Below, piece after piece: positions 48,776 through 57,500 of a stretch of 57,500 nt of DNA. Positions within the stretch are counted from its first letter, which is position 1, and every line of letters starts with the position of its first letter. Below the pieces are notes generated by a model. It did not search any database and had not been told where the DNA came from. It worked only from the letters and a program-made list of their open reading frames with translations. The translations under genes were made by a program, and so were the position numbers. The stretch is taken from positions 142,501-200,000 of the forward strand of contig NZ_CP044990.1 of assembly GCF_009017495.1 (NCBI RefSeq), read 5' to 3'. This stretch comes from Deinococcus sp. AJ005 (GTDB taxonomy: Bacteria > Deinococcota > Deinococci > Deinococcales > Deinococcaceae).

Positions 48776-49732
48776 GTGCCCTCATCCAAAAACGCAACTG
48801 CCCAGAACAGTGACCGCCATCCGCCCGAGCGCCCTTCGCCCGAGCGGGTGGGTGAGCGTCTGGTGGCGGACCGCAAGGTGCGGGCGGTGGCGGGGGCGGG
48901 CAGTTACGACACCGAACTGGCCTGGGCGGGCAGCCAGCCCACCTTCGTGACTTTCGAGCGCGATCTGCTGTCCGCCCAGACCGAGATTCGCGCGGGCGTC
49001 AGCGTGGAGCGGTTTCCCTTCGAGAAGCTGGAGGCGTGGCGTGACTGGGATACGGCCCGCGCCGAGGCCCCGCTGGCCCTGCTCGCCACCAGCCGGGTGC
49101 TGTATGACCCCACCGGTAATTACGGGCGCATCCAGCGGACGCTGTGGAACCTGAGTGCGTCCCAGCGGGCCGCCTACCGCGCCGAACTGCTAAATCTGGC
49201 CGCCGAGGGATTGACCGCCGCCCGCGCCGCCCACACCGGGCCGGGCCACGGCGTACAGGAGCAACTGCTAGCCCTGGCCGACGCCCGCGAGATCGCCCTG
49301 AACCTGCTGTATCCGGCCTTGCTGACCCACATTCACCAGTGGCCCGAATTCGAGGTCCGGCTGCCCCACGCGTGGCGGGCGGCGGCGGGCCTGCGCTTTC
49401 CCAAGGCCATTTACCGCCTGGAACAGCTCTACGCCTTCGGCGGTCAGGAGGAAGCCCGCCGGGCGTTGCTGGCCACGCGTGGGCTGGGGCTGCTGGCCCA
49501 GGAACGCCGCGCCCGCACCGCCTACACGGCGGGGTATTACGACGGCGCACTGCGTTATCTGCGAGACGAAACGGCCCGCACCCACCGCGACGATCTGGCC
49601 CGCTGGTCCAGCCTGTCCGGTGCCCGCCGCGAGAAGCTGGGGACGCTGCTGGGCGTGACCCGTGCCCCCCTCGGCCCCGCCGCACTGAATCTGGCCGAGG
49701 AACTGCTGGAAGCGGTGCGGGACGGGGAATAG
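48776..49732 (+). CDS. Nucleotidyltransferase-like protein of unknown function
   Basis: 318 residues, GTG start after AAGGAAGG. After a Pro-rich N-terminus comes [26 protein letters not shown], then [21 protein letters not shown], a pattern seen in minimal nucleotidyltransferases (antibiotic or protein AMP-transferases), followed by an all-helical C-terminal domain of about 180 residues. The classical GSxxxG...DxD is not clean, so the call is tentative. Two TAGACT boxes (48724, 48745) lie upstream. Confidence 0.6.
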   Translation: MPSSKNATAQNSDRHPPERPSPERVGERLVADRKVRAVAGAGSYDTELAWAGSQPTFVTFERDLLSAQTEIRAGVSVERFPFEKLEAWRDWDTARAEAPLALLATSRVLYDPTGNYGRIQRTLWNLSASQRAAYRAELLNLAAEGLTAARAAHTGPGHGVQEQLLALADAREIALNLLYPALLTHIHQWPEFEVRLPHAWRAAAGLRFPKAIYRLEQLYAFGGQEEARRALLATRGLGLLAQERRARTAYTAGYYDGALRYLRDETARTHRDDLARWSSLSGARREKLGTLLGVTRAPLGPAALNLAEELLEAVRDGE

Positions 49733-49755
49733 CGGGCTGTGAGCAGAGGTAGGGG

Positions 49756-49786
49756 AAGGCCGGAGCGTTTGCTCTCCGGCCTTTCT
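49756..49786 (+). terminator. Intrinsic terminator before the pyr leader
   Basis: A 9-bp stem AAGGCCGGA/TCCGGCCTT (49756-49764 with 49775-49783), loop of 10, then TCTCC. It ends the transcript of the nucleotidyltransferase-like gene. Confidence 0.7.
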
Positions 49787-49937
49787 CCATTTGAGTCTTC
49801 ATTTGAGGGGGCGCAATACGGCATGCCCTCCTAGTGTTACACTCCTGCCTGACAGGCACCCGCCTGCAAATTTCCCCCCTCTCTCGGCAGTCCTGTGAGG
49901 CTGCGCCCGCCCCGTGAGGCAGGAGAAGGAGTTCCCT

Positions 49938-51524
<1,587 letters not shown>

Positions 51525-51528
<4 letters not shown>

Positions 51529-51902
51529 AATTAACCGCCCTCCTGTCCTGCGCTCTGCTCTGCGGCTGCCAGCCCACTCAAACCCAGACCGCAGTTCCAT
51601 CCACGGTCATAGCCCAGTCTCCCGAACAGACTGCAGCCCGCGCCTATCTGGCCGAAGTTCGCGCCTCGCTGAACGTTGCGTATCTCAAAGACCGTGAAAC
51701 CACCACTTCCGGCGACTGCGACAGCCCGCGCTTCGAGGACATCTCGCCGCCCCAGCTCTTGAAAGTCGAGGCATGCCGCCTGTCCATTGGGTCCAGCGCC
51801 GACTACCGCATCGAGGTTCGCTTCGTGGGTGGTCAGAGCTGGATCGCGGACCCCGGCGGTATTCGTCAGGCCGGAGCCGAAGCCCTGCAATTGCTGAATT
51901 GA
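51525..51902 (+). CDS. Small lipoprotein inside the pyr operon
   Basis: 125 residues, TTG start overlapping the pyrB stop (TTGA). A short signal peptide ends with the lipobox LLCGC (Cys 15). The mature part (ARAYLAEVRASLNVAYLKDRE, SPPQLLKVEACRLS, YRIEVRFVGGQSWIADPGG) looks like a small alpha/beta fold, with two further Cys. It is read between pyrB and pyrC, so it is coordinated with pyrimidine synthesis although it is exported. No family recognised. Confidence 0.7.
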
Positions 51903-51927
51903 AGCCCCCTCTCTGACCGAGGTTCCC

Positions 51928-53193
<1,266 letters not shown>

Positions 53194-53197
53194 GCTT

Positions 53198-53815
53198 TCA
53201 GTAAGCGATGCCTACCCGGTAGCCGACATGCTCCCGCTCTAGCAACTCGGCGTAGGCAAAGGCCGCCGTGTCCCCGGTGGAAATCTGCTGTCCGTCTACT
53301 GGCAGGTAATCCCGCTCTATCCGGTAACCACCCACGGCTTCGCCGTCTGGCAGGTAGGTGGGGCAGACCACCGTCCAATCCAGCGCGGAGCCGCGCAGCA
53401 TCTCGTAGGCCCGCTGGTGTTCCTCTGCTGCGAAGGTCTGCTTGCGCTGGGATTCGTTCGACTGGTAGCGCAGTTTGCCCGGTTCGGTGCGGCTGTCCAG
53501 AATGCCTGCCGTTCCAATCGTCACGATTCTGGAAACGCCTTGCGCTTTCATTCCGGCGATGATGGCTGCCGTCGCTTCTGTCAGCGTGGTTGTCGTATCG
53601 GTGCTGAGGGCGCTGATCACGGCGTCCACCCCGGCGATCAGCCGCTCCACCGTTCCTGCATCCCGCGCGTCTCCCTGAACCAGCGTCAGCCCTTGCCGTG
53701 GCTCCCGTCCATCCAGAGTCCGCACCAGGGCTTTGACTGCGTGGCCGTCCTGCAAGGCGCGGCGGACGATTTCACTTCCCGTTCGCCCAGTCCCGCCAAA
53801 AATCGCAATGTTCAT
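53198..53815 (-). CDS. NAD(P)-binding atypical short-chain dehydrogenase (NmrA-like)
   Basis: 205 residues with the Rossmann motif IAIFGGTGRTGSEIVRRAL (3-21), GDARDAGTVERLIAGVDAVISAL and SRIVTIGTAGILD. The usual YxxxK is not evident, so it may be a redox sensor or an isomerase-like member of the NAD(P)H-binding family. A strong ribosome-binding site (GAGGAGG) precedes the ATG. It is convergent with pyrC with a gap of 4 bases. Confidence 0.85.
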   Translation of the reverse strand: MNIAIFGGTGRTGSEIVRRALQDGHAVKALVRTLDGREPRQGLTLVQGDARDAGTVERLIAGVDAVISALSTDTTTTLTEATAAIIAGMKAQGVSRIVTIGTAGILDSRTEPGKLRYQSNESQRKQTFAAEEHQRAYEMLRGSALDWTVVCPTYLPDGEAVGGYRIERDYLPVDGQQISTGDTAAFAYAELLEREHVGYRVGIAY

Positions 53816-54013
53816 CTGTATTGCCTCCTCTTTGATCTTCCACGTCTTTGTGCCGCTCCGTATCTCTGCTGGCTTAAAAAGCCTTGAACTCCCTGATTAG
53901 AAGGGAGCGTTCTCGCCCGTCGTCTCCGCTTTGGTGTCAGTTGAGTGGTCCGGCGCTGGCCCCCTCTTCTCGCCTGCACACTTGCGCTGGATTTCGTCCT
54001 CTACACTTCTGCC

Positions 54014-55720
54014 ATGCAGGCCCCCCCTCTGGTCAACCCGCAGGTTCAGGCCCTGCTCTCGCGTGAGCGCACGCTGCTGGCCGATCTCCAGGCGTTTCTG
54101 GAAACCCAGGGTGCGCCGCCCGAAGTGGTGGAACACGCCCGCACGGCGGCCCGCAGCCTGGACGAAACCTTCTTGCTGGTGGTGGTGGGCGAATTCAACG
54201 CGGGCAAGAGCAGCTTTGTGAATGCGCTGCTGGGCGCGCAGGTGCTGCCCGAAGGCGTCACGCCCACCACGGACCGCATTTATGTTCTGGTCCACGGCGA
54301 AAAGGCCGGGCAGATGGAAGCCACCAAAGACCCCTTCGTCAGCCGCCTGACCTACCCGCTGCCCAGTCTGGAGGGGGTGGCGCTGGTAGATACCCCCGGC
54401 ACCAACGCGATCATCCGCCAGCATCAGGCGCTGACCGAGGGCTTCCTGCCGCGCGCCGATCTGGTGCTGTTTCTGACCAGTTCTGACCGCCCGTTCACGG
54501 AGTCTGAACGCCAGTTCCTGAGTCTGGCCGCCCGCTGGGGCCGCAGCGTGATCATGGTGGTCAACAAGGCCGATCTACTGGAAACCCAGGAGCAGAAGAT
54601 GCAGGTGCGCGAATTTGTGGAGACCGGGGCGCGCGGCGTGCTGGGCCTGACACCTCCGGTGCTGCTGATCAGCGCGCGGGCCGAGCAGCGCGGCGGCGAT
54701 CCGGGCTTCCATGCCCTACGTGAGGTGCTGAAGATGCGCCTGTCACAGACCGAGCGCACCCGCCTCAAGCTGCAAAGCCCGCTAGGAACGGCGGCGGAGC
54801 TGCTGTCAGGCGAGGTTACCCGCGCCGACGCCGCCCGCCAGACCCTCAGTGAAGACCTGAGCATCCTGCGCGATCTGGAGGCCCAGCGCGAACACCACCG
54901 CGTGACCATGCTGGGCGAGCTGGACGGTCAACTGAACCGCGTGGCCCGCCTGCTCTCTGAGTTCGAGGTGCGTGCGGACCGCTTTATCGACGATAAATTG
55001 CGCTTCGGCAATATCCGGGGCCTGCTGAACAGCCGCCAGATGGAAGGGGAGTTCAGGAGCGAGGCCGTGGCTGACTTACCCGACGTGATTGACCGGCAGT
55101 TCGGCAGCATGATCGACCGTTTCGTGGAAGCCAATCTGAACTTCTGGGAGGACGTGCAGGCGTTTTTAATCCGCCGCCAACCGTCGAACGAGGTGGCCCG
55201 TACCCGTTTCGCCTATGACCGGGGCGCGCTGCTGGAGAGCATTGCCGGGAGTGCCCACGATCATCTGGAAAACGTCACTGAGAACGAGCTGGCCCGCCAA
55301 CTGGCCCGCGACGCGGAAGATGCCATGAAGGGCGCGGTGGGCGGACTGGCCGGTGGGCTGGGTATCGGCGCGGGCCTGGGCGCACTGATCGGCGCGTCGG
55401 CGCTGGATTTCACGGGTGGCATTCTGGCGGGCTTAACCCTGGGTAGCCTGGGCCTGTTCGTGCTGCCCAACAAGAGATTGCAGGCGCACCGGCAGTTGCG
55501 GAGCAAGGTGGAGAATCTGCGCGCCGCCCTGGAAACCATCGTTCGCCGCGAATACGAGCGCGAGCAGGAACGGGCTGATGCCCGCCTGCGCGACGCCATC
55601 AGCCCGTATACCCGTTTCACTGAGCAGGAGCAGACGCGGTTGGAAGGCGCGAAGACGCGGGCCGCCGAACTGGGCGGGGAACTGGAGGCGCTGCGCGAAG
55701 AGGTCAAGGGACTGAATTAA
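54014..55720 (+). CDS. Bacterial dynamin-like GTPase
   Basis: 568 residues from the ATG at 54014, fixed by TACACT (54002-54007) 6 bases before it. G1 GEFNAGKSSF, switch I TTDRIY, G3 ALVDTPGTN and G4 VVNKADLLE are all present in the first 200 residues. Then comes a long helical stalk (about 250-420), a Gly-rich hydrophobic hairpin (about 437-475) that should insert in membrane, and a final coiled coil (EYEREQERADARLRDAI). Such proteins remodel or protect membranes; single-copy forms without a twin, as here, are poorly studied. Confidence 0.88.
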   Translation: MQAPPLVNPQVQALLSRERTLLADLQAFLETQGAPPEVVEHARTAARSLDETFLLVVVGEFNAGKSSFVNALLGAQVLPEGVTPTTDRIYVLVHGEKAGQMEATKDPFVSRLTYPLPSLEGVALVDTPGTNAIIRQHQALTEGFLPRADLVLFLTSSDRPFTESERQFLSLAARWGRSVIMVVNKADLLETQEQKMQVREFVETGARGVLGLTPPVLLISARAEQRGGDPGFHALREVLKMRLSQTERTRLKLQSPLGTAAELLSGEVTRADAARQTLSEDLSILRDLEAQREHHRVTMLGELDGQLNRVARLLSEFEVRADRFIDDKLRFGNIRGLLNSRQMEGEFRSEAVADLPDVIDRQFGSMIDRFVEANLNFWEDVQAFLIRRQPSNEVARTRFAYDRGALLESIAGSAHDHLENVTENELARQLARDAEDAMKGAVGGLAGGLGIGAGLGALIGASALDFTGGILAGLTLGSLGLFVLPNKRLQAHRQLRSKVENLRAALETIVRREYEREQERADARLRDAISPYTRFTEQEQTRLEGAKTRAAELGGELEALREEVKGLN

Positions 55721-55779
55721 GTGGATGCCGGCGCGCGGGTTGCCGCCTCTTTTTCCACCTTCCCCAGTCCGCTGGCGTG

Positions 55780-55898
55780 TGCTACAGTCGCAAGGCTTGT
55801 CGGATTCTGTCCGGCGTGCTGCCAGGCCCCGCCCCAGCAACGCTGGTGGGGCTGAGCGCAGGCCCCCGGGCACAGCAAAAAAATCCGGCGCGGATTTT
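55780..55898 (+). promoter_or_regulatory. rpmB promoter and structured leader
   Basis: An extended -10 (TGCTACAGT, box 55783-55788) begins a leader of about 115 bases. It contains a hairpin around GCCCCAGC/GCTGG..GGGGC and, directly before the AAGGAG site, a perfect 8-bp stem AAAATCCG/CGGATTTT (55880-55887 with 55891-55898). The last stem could hide or expose the ribosome-binding site. Confidence 0.5.
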
Positions 55899-55912
55899 AA
55901 GGAGAAACCATC

Positions 55913-56128
55913 ATGTCGAAAGTATGCGAAGTATGCGGAAAGGGACCGATTGTCGTGAACTCGGTCATCCGCCGGGGTAAGGCCCGTGCGGCGGGCGGCG
56001 TGGGCCGCAAGGTCACCGGCGTTTCCAAGCGGGTCCAGAAGCCCAACCTCCAGCCCCTCACCGTCACGCGTGCGGGCATCAGCCTGCGTCTGCGGGTCTG
56101 CTCCAAGTGCCGCAAGAGCCTGACCTGA
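55913..56128 (+). CDS. rpmB: 50S ribosomal protein L28
   Basis: 71 residues. [33 protein letters not shown] opens the family, with two CxxC pairs (CEVC, CSKC), the zinc-binding form. The AAGGAG site lies well placed before the ATG. A terminator follows at 56149. Confidence 0.96.
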   Translation: MSKVCEVCGKGPIVVNSVIRRGKARAAGGVGRKVTGVSKRVQKPNLQPLTVTRAGISLRLRVCSKCRKSLT

Positions 56129-56148
56129 ACTGAACTCAGGAATGGATC

Positions 56149-56185
56149 GCGCCCTCCTCCAGATTGGAAGGGGGCGCATTTTATT
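56149..56185 (+). terminator. Intrinsic terminator of rpmB
   Basis: A long hairpin (GCGCCC at 56149-56154 with GGGCGC at 56172-56177, inner pairs TCC/GGA with one mismatch) followed by ATTTTATT. Confidence 0.8.
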
Positions 56186-56244
56186 GGTTTCAAATATTGG
56201 TGATTCCGGCTCTCGTCGTTTCCACCTCAAGTGTGTGTGGGGCT

Positions 56245-56814
56245 TCAGGGATCTCTGGAGGCACTGTCGTCGTCCGGAGGACTGACCTGGGCTTGGGGTT
56301 TCGGCTTGCGGTCCATCACGAAACTGCCGATTAGCAGGGCAAGGGTGCCCCCCACCACGCAACTGTCTGCAATATTGAAGATTGGGAAGTCGCCCTGCCC
56401 GATGGCCCGCGTGATGGCGCTGAGCGGGGGCGCATGGATCATGTCCGTGACCTGCCCGAAGCGTAGGCCGTCAATGGCGTTGCCGACGGCCCCCGCCGAG
56501 ATCATGGCCAGCACGACACTCAGAAAGCGGTGCTGCGGGCGCACGTACAGGTAGACCAGAATGCCCAGCCCCACCAGCAGGCGGCCCAGCGCCAAGGGTG
56601 CGGCGCTGCCACTGAACATGCTCCAGGCCGCGCCGGTATTAAAGGTCAGAAGCCATTCCAGCACGCCAGGAATCACCACCTGCGCGGGCAGGCCGGGTTG
56701 CAGGTTCGCCAGCGCCCATGCCTTGAGCGCCTGATCCGCCACGATCAGCACGGCGGCGATCAGCAGTGGCAGCCAGAAGGCGGAGCGGGAAGCACGGTCG
56801 GTCAACGTCGGCAC
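56245..56814 (-). CDS. lspA: Lipoprotein signal peptidase
   Basis: Cuts signal peptides of prolipoproteins after lipid attachment. 189 residues from the GTG at 56814, with four transmembrane segments. [26 protein letters not shown] and [10 protein letters not shown] carry the conserved Asn and the two catalytic Asp. TATACT (56822-56827) lies 7 bases before the GTG, which sets the start although the frame is open further. The C-terminal tail is Pro/Asp-rich. Confidence 0.94.
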   Translation of the reverse strand: MPTLTDRASRSAFWLPLLIAAVLIVADQALKAWALANLQPGLPAQVVIPGVLEWLLTFNTGAAWSMFSGSAAPLALGRLLVGLGILVYLYVRPQHRFLSVVLAMISAGAVGNAIDGLRFGQVTDMIHAPPLSAITRAIGQGDFPIFNIADSCVVGGTLALLIGSFVMDRKPKPQAQVSPPDDDSASRDP

Positions 56815-56934
56815 GCCGCGCAGTATATGGAGTACGGCCCCTGAACAGGGGAAGGCATGAAGAGAGACGTGCAGCAGACGCACTTCATCCTCCTGCCACC
56901 TTCTGCCGCCAGAAGGCGCGGCACAATGGGCGCT

Positions 56935-57405
56935 ATGGCAAACGTCGAATCCTTCGATCTGGACCACACCAAGGTCAACGCTCCCTACGTCCGACTGGCT
57001 GGGGTCAAGACCACCCCGCACGGCGACAGCATCAGCAAGTACGACCTGCGGCTGCTTCAGCCCAATGCTGGGGCTATTGAACCTGCCGCGATCCACACCC
57101 TCGAACACCTGCTGGCCGGATACCTACGCGATCACCTGAACGACATCGTGGACGTGTCTCCGATGGGCTGCCGCACCGGCATGTACATGGCGGTCATCGG
57201 CGAACCAGACGAACAGGGCGTTCTTAAAGCCTTCGAGGCTGCCTTGCAGAACACTGCCGCGCATGACCTTCCTATCCCCGGTGTCAGCGAACTGGAGTGC
57301 GGCAACTTCCGTGACCATGATCTGGCGGCGGCCCGCAAGCACGCCCAGGACGCGCTGGACGGGGGGTTAAAGGTGCAAAAAACCATTCTGCTGGAGCGGT
57401 CCTGA
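56935..57405 (+). CDS. luxS: S-ribosylhomocysteine lyase
   Basis: Splits S-ribosylhomocysteine to homocysteine and DPD, the autoinducer-2 precursor, as part of the activated methyl cycle. The 156-residue protein has [36 protein letters not shown] (HxxEH metal site), [13 protein letters not shown] with the catalytic Cys, and [15 protein letters not shown]. It is divergent from lspA. ATG 56926 is also possible; ATG 56935 fits the family better. Confidence 0.96.
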   Translation: MANVESFDLDHTKVNAPYVRLAGVKTTPHGDSISKYDLRLLQPNAGAIEPAAIHTLEHLLAGYLRDHLNDIVDVSPMGCRTGMYMAVIGEPDEQGVLKAFEAALQNTAAHDLPIPGVSELECGNFRDHDLAAARKHAQDALDGGLKVQKTILLERS

Positions 57406-57426
57406 GAAGCAGATCGTGCAGGGGGG

Positions 57427-57455
57427 TTGACAGTTCTGGGAATCCCCTGTATCTT
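57427..57455 (+). promoter_or_regulatory. Sigma-A promoter of the gene at the window end
   Basis: TTGACA (57427-57432) and TATCTT (57450-57455) are 17 bases apart, close to the vegetative consensus. This is the clearest -35/-10 pair in the window, and drives the gene starting at 57483. Confidence 0.75.
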
Positions 57456-57482
57456 TTCTGAGCCTCCAACGAGGCGGGAAGC

Positions 57483-57500
57483 ATGACAACCGAGCGTGAA
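57483..57500 (+). CDS. Start of a gene cut by the window edge
   Basis: Six codons (M-T-T-E-R-E) after a GAGGCGGGA ribosome-binding site and the promoter at 57427. The product cannot be told. Confidence 0.5.

Noticed and set aside
56815..56934. SAM or SAH riboswitch before luxS
   Set aside because: The lspA-luxS gap is too short and shows no matching stem pattern.

Overview
The window is a stretch of chromosome from a Deinococcus-type bacterium. The base composition is high GC and the genes are tightly packed. Many start codons sit 5-8 bases after a TAnnnT box (TAGACT, TACACT, TACAAT and similar), the leaderless-promoter signature known from Deinococcus. Several proteins have lineage-typical forms: a NadM-Nudix fusion, the DUF3248/DUF3809-like pair, and the yqeK-LCP-rsfS operon. 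I see no insertion sequence, prophage, CRISPR array or rRNA. One tRNA gene (Arg, CCG anticodon) is present. The content is mostly housekeeping, with Deinococcus-specific hypothetical genes in between.

Layout. 1-5.9 kb: end of a comFC-like gene, mgsA, a secreted protein, NadM-Nudix, then a minus-strand unit hemL - CoA-binding protein - esterase. 5.9-12 kb: lipoprotein hydrolase, thiN, a secreted protein, and an ABC importer (ATPase plus double permease) of the iron/thiamine type. 12-17 kb: a protein with four Fe-S motifs flanked by degenerate octamer arrays, dacB (PBP4), a DUF2089-like protein, a PGM-like metalloenzyme, a cluster of six DnaA boxes between convergent genes, and trpF. 17-25.5 kb: a large surface protein, alr-prmC, a membrane protein, two small secreted proteins, coaD-rsmD, and the DUF3248/DUF3809-like pair. 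25.5-33.3 kb: rsfS/LCP/yqeK, cdaA-cdaR (c-di-AMP synthesis), UPF0173 hydrolase, scpA, trpS, a histidine phosphatase. 33.5-41 kb: a PpiD/SurA-like foldase, tRNA-Arg, a SIS-like protein, a metallophosphatase, a small inverted-repeat element, holB, ybaB-recR, moaA. 41-49.8 kb: GntR regulator, rpmI-rplT, an acyl-CoA dehydrogenase-like protein, an App1-type phosphatase, small proteins, a sugar-type binding protein, a phosphatidylserine decarboxylase-like protein lacking the usual pyruvoyl serine. 49.8-53.2 kb: the pyrimidine operon pyrR-pyrB-lipoprotein-pyrC behind a PyrR attenuator. 53.2-57.5 kb: a NAD(P)-binding protein, a dynamin-like GTPase, rpmB, lspA, luxS, and a sigma-A promoter driving a gene cut by the window edge.

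Functional links: cell-envelope functions recur (dacB, alr, LCP, cdaA/cdaR, ppiD, lspA, LuxS-linked methyl cycle), as do replication and repair functions (holB, recR-ybaB, scpA, DnaA boxes) and translation (rpmI, rplT, rpmB, trpS, rsfS, prmC, rsmD). The points most worth following up are the non-oriC-like DnaA-box cluster at 16026-16192, the tiny leaderless ORFs that overlap downstream starts (15109 and 27923), the PyrR-controlled leader with a 28-codon leader ORF, and the decarboxylase homologue with Gly where the self-processing Ser is expected.
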